The notes beneath the pieces were generated by a model. That model did not search any database, was not told the DNA's origin, and saw only the letters and a program-made list of their open reading frames with translations. This document shows positions 59,187 to 64,000 of a stretch of DNA of 64,000 nucleotides, piece by piece. Each line of letters opens with the position of its first letter. Position 1 is the stretch's first letter. Source of the stretch: Ignavibacteriales bacterium (GTDB taxonomy: Bacteria > Bacteroidota > Ignavibacteria > Ignavibacteriales > Ignavibacteriaceae); the NCBI GenBank assembly GCA_003538625.1, contig DPRR01000006.1, positions 496,001 through 560,000 of the forward strand. Direction: 5' to 3'. The translations under genes and the position numbers were made by a program.

Positions 59187-60896
59187 TTATTTCAGATATA
59201 CTAACTTAATTGTTTTCACCAACCCATCAACCGTCAGTTTGCCAAAATACGTTCCGCTTGAACAGTTTGATGCATTCCAATTTATGGCATGAGTCCCGGC
59301 AGACTGAACTCCATTGAATAATTTTTCAATCAGATTTCCGTTAACATCATAAATTGATAGTACAACTTTCTGATTTTGATTATTGAGCCTGTAAAAAATT
59401 TTTGTTGAAGAATTGAACGGATTCGGATAATTCTGATACAGTTCAAAAGTATCTGGTGAGGATTGTTCATCTTCAAATTTTGTTGGTGCGTCAATCTGAA
59501 TGTTAAGCATCATCCCGTCATCTTCGTGCTCAAGGTTGTGACAATGCAGTAAATAGATTCCTGAATAATCGTTGAACCTAACAAGAGTTTGTACTGTCTC
59601 ATTCGGATTTACGAGCACAGTATCTTTCCATCCTTTATCATTAGGAGAAAGATTAGTATTTCCGTTTCTAGAATAAACCTGGAACAAAACACCGTGAACG
59701 TGCATCGGATGAAAGTTGTTGGTGTTATTTATGAATTTCCACTCTTCAAGTTGATTAAAAGGAATTACTTCATCAATCCTGTTCATATCATAAGTTAACC
59801 CATTTATCCTGTGCATACCCGAACCCATACCTGATTGGCTAAGGACGAAATTTCGTGTGCCTGTTATATCATTGATATTATAATAATTAATTATCTGAAG
59901 ATTCTGAGGAACTATTCCACCTGATGAATTACTTCCAACAATATCAAATCTTAAAAGATCCAATTGTGTTCCCTGGTTTCCTACTCCACTGAAAGCCTGC
60001 GATTGCAATGTTACAGAGTTTCCGATACTGTATGGGAAAAAATCAAAAAGAATATCTACTCTTTCGCCGGGAGAAAGAAATAAACCATTCATTTGAACAG
60101 CTTCGTCTTTCAAACCTCCATCAGTTGCTACAACCCAGAATGGTGAGTTATCAGAAAAAGCAATTTTGTAAACTCTTGCATTGGATCCGTTTAACAATCT
60201 GAATCTGTAAAGTGTTTTTTGGACTTCGAAAAAGGCTTCGGGAGTTCCGTTAATTAAAGGAACATCACCGAGATAACCCATCATTCTGTCCATCATCGTT
60301 GGCGAGTACGTGAACTGCGGTTGGTATACAGAATGTCTATCCTGAATTAGTAATGGAATATCGTATGCACCTGTCGGCAAACCGTACTGAAGTTCATCAT
60401 CGTCCTCAACAATAAAAAATCCTGCATAACCTTTGTAGACATGTTTAGCTGTTAGATGATGAGCATGCGAATGATAAAAGTAAGTTCCTGCTTTTTGAAA
60501 TACCGGGAATGAATATGTGTAATTGTTTCCAGGTAGAACGGCATCTTTTGGCTGACCATCCATTAATTCCGGTACAAGCAACCCGTGCCAGTGAATTGTT
60601 GCTTCTTCTGTGTACTGATTTTCAAACAGCACGGAAAAGTTATCGCCTTTTTGAATTCGAATAGTTGGTGCAGGATAAGAATTATTCAAGCCTAAAATCT
60701 GAGTTGTCGTTCCGGGCCAAACCTCAACATTTGCTGAGTTGAATATTAATGATTCTCCAGATTGAAGTTCCGGTGGAAAACGCAAAGGATTTCCAACACC
60801 ATTTATTTTTTTTATTCCACTAAATGGAAATAATTGATACGTTGATATCGCTGCACCAGCCAGAGCAGATTTGATAATAAAGTCTCGTCTTTTCAT
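59187..60896 (-). CDS. multicopper oxidase with Tat signal and T9SS sorting domain
   Basis: This 569-residue three-domain multicopper oxidase of the CopA/CueO/CotA group has copper ligands in HWHG (102-104), HSHAHH (142-147), HPMHVHG (396-402) and HCHNLEHEDDGMM (451-463, with axial Met). The N-terminus is a twin-arginine signal (MKRRDFIIKSALAGAA) and the C-terminus (about 485-569) a type IX sorting domain beginning YQNYPNPFNSSTKI. It would oxidise Cu+ or phenolic substrates at the cell surface. It is monocistronic, upstream of a broken RND gene. Confidence 0.93.
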   Translation of the reverse strand: MKRRDFIIKSALAGAAISTYQLFPFSGIKKINGVGNPLRFPPELQSGESLIFNSANVEVWPGTTTQILGLNNSYPAPTIRIQKGDNFSVLFENQYTEEATIHWHGLLVPELMDGQPKDAVLPGNNYTYSFPVFQKAGTYFYHSHAHHLTAKHVYKGYAGFFIVEDDDELQYGLPTGAYDIPLLIQDRHSVYQPQFTYSPTMMDRMMGYLGDVPLINGTPEAFFEVQKTLYRFRLLNGSNARVYKIAFSDNSPFWVVATDGGLKDEAVQMNGLFLSPGERVDILFDFFPYSIGNSVTLQSQAFSGVGNQGTQLDLLRFDIVGSNSSGGIVPQNLQIINYYNINDITGTRNFVLSQSGMGSGMHRINGLTYDMNRIDEVIPFNQLEEWKFINNTNNFHPMHVHGVLFQVYSRNGNTNLSPNDKGWKDTVLVNPNETVQTLVRFNDYSGIYLLHCHNLEHEDDGMMLNIQIDAPTKFEDEQSSPDTFELYQNYPNPFNSSTKIFYRLNNQNQKVVLSIYDVNGNLIEKLFNGVQSAGTHAINWNASNCSSGTYFGKLTVDGLVKTIKLVYLK

Positions 60897-60944
60897 TCAC
60901 TACCCATTATAGATTATGATTTAATTGATAACTTATACTCTATT

Positions 60945-61157
60945 TCAACTTTCATTAATTGAATGTTTTATTTTTCTTTCTTCCACCCACCAAAATAGAG
61001 TTGGCAGGACAACCAAAGTTAATAATGTTGATGTAATTAATCCGCCAATTACTACAGTAGCAAGTGGTCTCTGCACTTCAGCACCTGCTGATGTTGACAC
61101 CGCCATTGGGATAAATCCGGGCGAAACCATCAATGTAGTTTTAGGCGGAATTATAAT
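60945..61157 (-). pseudogene. C-terminal remnant of a CzcA/CusA-type RND efflux pump
   Basis: About 60 codons match the extreme C-terminus of heavy-metal RND pumps: GFIPMAVSTSAGAEVQRPLA and ATVVIGGLITSTLLTLVV, then VLPTLFWWVEE. Full pumps are more than 1000 aa. The reading frame continues directly from the stop codon of the Zn/Cd ATPase gene, with no start, so the first 95% has been lost at a junction near 61115-61160. It is almost certainly non-functional. Confidence 0.8.
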
Positions 61158-63260
61158 TTAGATCTTCATCACTCTCATAGCATTTAATATTGCAATTATC
61201 GCAACGCCCATATCGCCAAAGACAGCTTCCCACATCGTTGCAATCCCAAATACGCCGAGAAGAATAAATAATAATTTTACTCCCATTGCAAAGCCAATGT
61301 TTTGCCAAACAATCCTTCTTGTTCGCTTCGCTATTTCTATTGCATCAACGACTTTCATCGGCGAATCTGTCATCAGTACAACATCCGCAGTTTCAACCGC
61401 TGCATCTGAACCGAGTGCTCCCATTGCAATTCCAACATCGGCACGGGCAATTACCGGTGCATCATTGATTCCATCACCAACGAATGCAACTTTTCCATCT
61501 TTGGTTGAACTTAGCAATTTTTCGATATGTTCAACTTTGTTTTCCGGCAGAAGCTCAAAATAAAATTCTTTTATGCCAAGTTTCTTGGCGTAAATTTCTG
61601 CTGCGCTTTTGTTATCGCCGGTAAGCATAACGGTATTTACTTTTAATCTATGAAGTTCATTGATTGCTTCAATTGCTTCATCTTTTAATGTATCGGATAT
61701 TACTATGTAGCCCGCATATATTTTATTTATCGCAACGTGAACTACTGTTCCTGCAATATCACATTTGTCGTGTTCAATATTTTCCAGATGAAGCAGCTTA
61801 TCATTTCCAACCATAATTTCATCGGCATTTACTTTTGCTTTTATGCCGTGACCTGAAATTTCATTTACCTCGTTTATTTGGCTTTGCCGAATATTGTTTC
61901 CATAAGCATCTAAAATTGATTTAGCAATAGGATGACTTGAGTTTGCTTCTGCATAAGCGGCATATTTTAGGATCTCTTCTTCTTTGAATCCATTAGCAGA
62001 AATTATTTCAGCAACTTTAAATTCACCTTTAGTCAGCGTTCCGGTTTTATCGAATACAACCGTTTTAATTTTTGTAAGTGCATCGAGATAGTTTGAACCT
62101 TTCACTAAAATACCCCGGCGGGAAGCTCCGCCGATCCCGCCAAAGTATCCAAGCGGAATACTGATTACTAATGCACAAGGGCAAGAAATTACCAACACAA
62201 CAAGTGCCCGATAAATCCAGTCTGTAAAAGTTTGTCCTGCAAAAAACAACGGCGGAATTACCGCAAGAAGCAAAGCGCCGAATACAACAACTGGCGTGTA
62301 GTATCGTGCAAATGTGGTTATAAATTTTTCTGTCTCAGCTTTTTTGCTGCTTGCATTCTCTACTAATTCCAAAATTTTTGAGATGGATGATTCACCGAAT
62401 TCTTTTGTTACTTCAATTGTGAGCATACCGCTTTTATTGAGCATTCCGGCTAAAATTGTTTCGCTAACTTTCACTGCTCTTGGAACTGATTCACCTGTTA
62501 AAGCGGAAGTATCAACAAACGAATTTCCTTCTTTAATTATACCGTCCAAAGGAATTTTTTCTCCCGGCTTTACAACAATTATTTGTCCCGGATGAACTTC
62601 GGTTGGCGAAACTCTTTTTATATCACCATTAACTTTAAGATTTGCATAATCCGGTCTTATTTCCAATAAAGCTTTAACAGACTTTCTTGAGCGGTTTACT
62701 GCAATATCCTGGAATAGTTCGCCAACGACATAAAACAACATCACTGCAACAGCTTCCGGCATTTCGTCAATTGCGAAAGCACCGAGCGTTGCAATTGTCA
62801 TTAGAAAATGTTCATTGAAAACTTTTCCTTTTGTAATACTTCTGAAAGCACCTTTTAATACGACCCAACCACTGAATAAGTACGCTGTGCCAAACACTAG
62901 ATATTCAGCCCATCTAAACTGTGTGTGATGAATTAAATCTTCATAAACAATTCCAAGTATTAAAAGGGCAATAACAAAACCGATTCTGAAAAGTTCAAAT
63001 TTGTTTTCAGCTAATTCATCTTTTAAGGCTGGCTTTTTAATTTTAGGAGGGAGTTCTTCCGTCGGTTCAACTACTTCAACTTCCGGCTCAAGTTCTTTGA
63101 TTCTTTGCTTTACTTTCTCTATATCCGGGGCATCAATCTGTAAAGTTGAATTAGCAAAATTCACCGATACAAATTTTACTTCCGGCATCTTAGAAAGACC
63201 ATCTTCTATTTTTGTTGCACAAGAAGCGCAGTCAATATTTTTTAGTTCATATTTTTTCAT
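61158..63260 (-). CDS. zntA: Zn2+/Cd2+/Pb2+-exporting P1B-type ATPase
   Basis: This 700-residue inner-membrane metal pump has one HMA domain with Cys11/Cys14 (NIDCASCA), an acidic linker, eight membrane helices, CPC at 360-362, phospho-Asp404 in DKTGT, and GDGINDAPVIARA. The helix-8 sequence KLLFILLGVFGIATMWEAVF with a lysine and aspartate nearby (FGDMG) fits the Zn/Cd (ZntA/CadA) subgroup rather than copper. It ends at the RND remnant and begins 25 bases after the CcmE-like gene, which may be co-transcribed. Confidence 0.9.
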   Translation of the reverse strand: MKKYELKNIDCASCATKIEDGLSKMPEVKFVSVNFANSTLQIDAPDIEKVKQRIKELEPEVEVVEPTEELPPKIKKPALKDELAENKFELFRIGFVIALLILGIVYEDLIHHTQFRWAEYLVFGTAYLFSGWVVLKGAFRSITKGKVFNEHFLMTIATLGAFAIDEMPEAVAVMLFYVVGELFQDIAVNRSRKSVKALLEIRPDYANLKVNGDIKRVSPTEVHPGQIIVVKPGEKIPLDGIIKEGNSFVDTSALTGESVPRAVKVSETILAGMLNKSGMLTIEVTKEFGESSISKILELVENASSKKAETEKFITTFARYYTPVVVFGALLLAVIPPLFFAGQTFTDWIYRALVVLVISCPCALVISIPLGYFGGIGGASRRGILVKGSNYLDALTKIKTVVFDKTGTLTKGEFKVAEIISANGFKEEEILKYAAYAEANSSHPIAKSILDAYGNNIRQSQINEVNEISGHGIKAKVNADEIMVGNDKLLHLENIEHDKCDIAGTVVHVAINKIYAGYIVISDTLKDEAIEAINELHRLKVNTVMLTGDNKSAAEIYAKKLGIKEFYFELLPENKVEHIEKLLSSTKDGKVAFVGDGINDAPVIARADVGIAMGALGSDAAVETADVVLMTDSPMKVVDAIEIAKRTRRIVWQNIGFAMGVKLLFILLGVFGIATMWEAVFGDMGVAIIAILNAMRVMKI

Positions 63261-63285
63261 TTCATTCTCGTTAATAAATCTTAAT

Positions 63286-63657
63286 TTAATTGCTGATAAT
63301 AGAAATTTTAGCAGCAGTAATACTACTCTCGTGCATATGCCCTAACACTTCAACTACTTCAGCATTAAGAATTTCTGCTGGTATTGGTTCGTGCGAGGTA
63401 ACTTTCACTTCAACATTATCTTTGTCTCTTGCATAAAAGGAAATAACATTGCCGCTTCCATCTCTTTCAAAATCTTTCGATTTAACTATAGCTACATTTA
63501 TTGCCTGGTTAATCTCGCTGCCTGTGCTATATTTACTAAAGGAACCAATCTCATCGGTTTGTGCAAAATAGGTAAAGTATATTATTACAATAGCTACGGC
63601 AAAGATTGCCGGCAATATTAATTTTGTGGGACTCCATCTCTTTGGGAATATTTTCAT
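63286..63657 (-). CDS. CcmE-like membrane-anchored OB-fold protein
   Basis: This 123-residue protein has one N-terminal membrane anchor (about 12-30) and an OB-like domain with NVISFYARDKDNVEVKVT and VVEVLGHMHESSITAAKI, which resembles the cytochrome c maturation haem chaperone CcmE. The haem-binding histidine region of CcmE (HxxxY) is not clearly present; the GHMHES segment may serve. It lies 25 bases before the Zn ATPase on the same strand. The assignment is moderate. Confidence 0.6.
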   Translation of the reverse strand: MKIFPKRWSPTKLILPAIFAVAIVIIYFTYFAQTDEIGSFSKYSTGSEINQAINVAIVKSKDFERDGSGNVISFYARDKDNVEVKVTSHEPIPAEILNAEVVEVLGHMHESSITAAKISIISN

Positions 63658-63752
63658 TTATTCACCTTGATAATTTTTACTTCAACAACAAAATTTTAGT
63701 ATACAATTCAAACTGCAGGGCAGAAAATAAAGAAATTAGGATAAAATTAGTT

Positions 63753-64000
63753 TTATGTTTTATCATAGTAATCTTCATTAATAGGCAAATTAAAATGGAT
63801 TGACCTGATGCCGTCTTCATTAGTATTAAATTCCACGTCTCCGCCGTGCGATCTTATAATAGATGAAGCGAGTGTAAAGGAATATCCTTTCTCTGGGTCA
63901 GCTACTAAATCAAACACTTCTACATTTTTATTCTCCAGAGATTTTTTCTTCCCATTAAGCGTTAAAGATACTTTGACCACCTGATTATTTTTTGCTGCGG
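63753..64000 (-). CDS. histidine kinase ATPase domain, partial
   Basis: The frame is open to the right window edge and encodes the C-terminal end of a sensor-kinase ATPase domain: EKGYSFTLASSIIRSHGGDVEF (split here: GYSFTLASSIIRSHGGD) and SIHFNLPINE. The G2 box is altered (KGYSFTLAS in place of GxGLGLxx). The rest of the kinase lies outside the window. It may pair with metal or envelope regulation. Confidence 0.75.
   Translation of the reverse strand, partial: AAKNNQVVKVSLTLNGKKKSLENKNVEVFDLVADPEKGYSFTLASSIIRSHGGDVEFNTNEDGIRSIHFNLPINEDYYDKT

Overview
The window looks like a chromosomal segment of an AT-rich Ignavibacteria-like member of the Bacteroidota/Chlorobi group. The evidence is a multicopper oxidase with a type IX secretion (T9SS) C-terminal signal of the YQNYPNPFNSSTKI type, a PorV/PorQ-type protein, and a tRNA promoter that fits the Bacteroidota pattern TTTG-N19-TAnnTTTG. 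This placement comes from motifs, not from a tree.

Bases 1-16400 look like ordinary core genome: the end of an ABC-2 drug/lipid exporter, a membrane nucleotide cyclase, a thioesterase, an AEC permease, a thiamine-binding MTH1187-type protein, NhaA, GpmA, a PorV-like protein, a TlpA-like thioredoxin, a GH13 amylase, an unrecognised three-gene envelope operon and an inositol-phosphatase family enzyme.

A tRNA-Ser(UGA) at 16451-16537 is followed immediately by a tyrosine recombinase and a helix-turn-helix protein. From here to about 39.9 kb the content is accessory. It holds small unknown genes, an AAA+ protein with a degenerate sigma-54 contact loop, a papain-like/C39-like protease, a 5'-truncated pentapeptide gene, a dual-OB plus DUF488 pair, an N6-adenine methylase overlapping a PD-(D/E)xK nuclease, a CHAT protease beside small membrane proteins, and a type IIG-like restriction-methylation protein. 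A divergent plus-strand operon follows, with a phiEco32-type COOH-NH2 ligase, a LIM-like zinc protein, a stand-alone class II glutamine amidotransferase, a ribbon-helix-helix-like protein, a Mu Gam-like DNA-end binder and a predicted OB-fold protein. I read this as an integrative element carrying a defence island and a predicted peptide-ligation module. I could not find its right attachment site.

Bases 40-64 kb form a metal, mainly copper, homeostasis region: CopA ATPase, cupredoxin, OsmC-like, DUF302, several YHS proteins, Met/His-rich exported proteins, a GDCCVxC protein, Rieske and FAD proteins, a PEMT/ICMT-like methyltransferase, a membrane spermidine-synthase-like protein, a histidine kinase with a sigma-54 NtrC-type regulator, a DmeF-like CDF pump, a multicopper oxidase, a remnant of a CzcA pump, a Zn/Cd ATPase and a CcmE-like protein. 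Three -24/-12 (sigma-54) promoter candidates, each with a similar AT-rich inverted repeat about 59-73 bp upstream, lie in front of the three main minus-strand transcription units. This suggests that the two-component system at 54.5-58.1 kb controls a local sigma-54 copper regulon.
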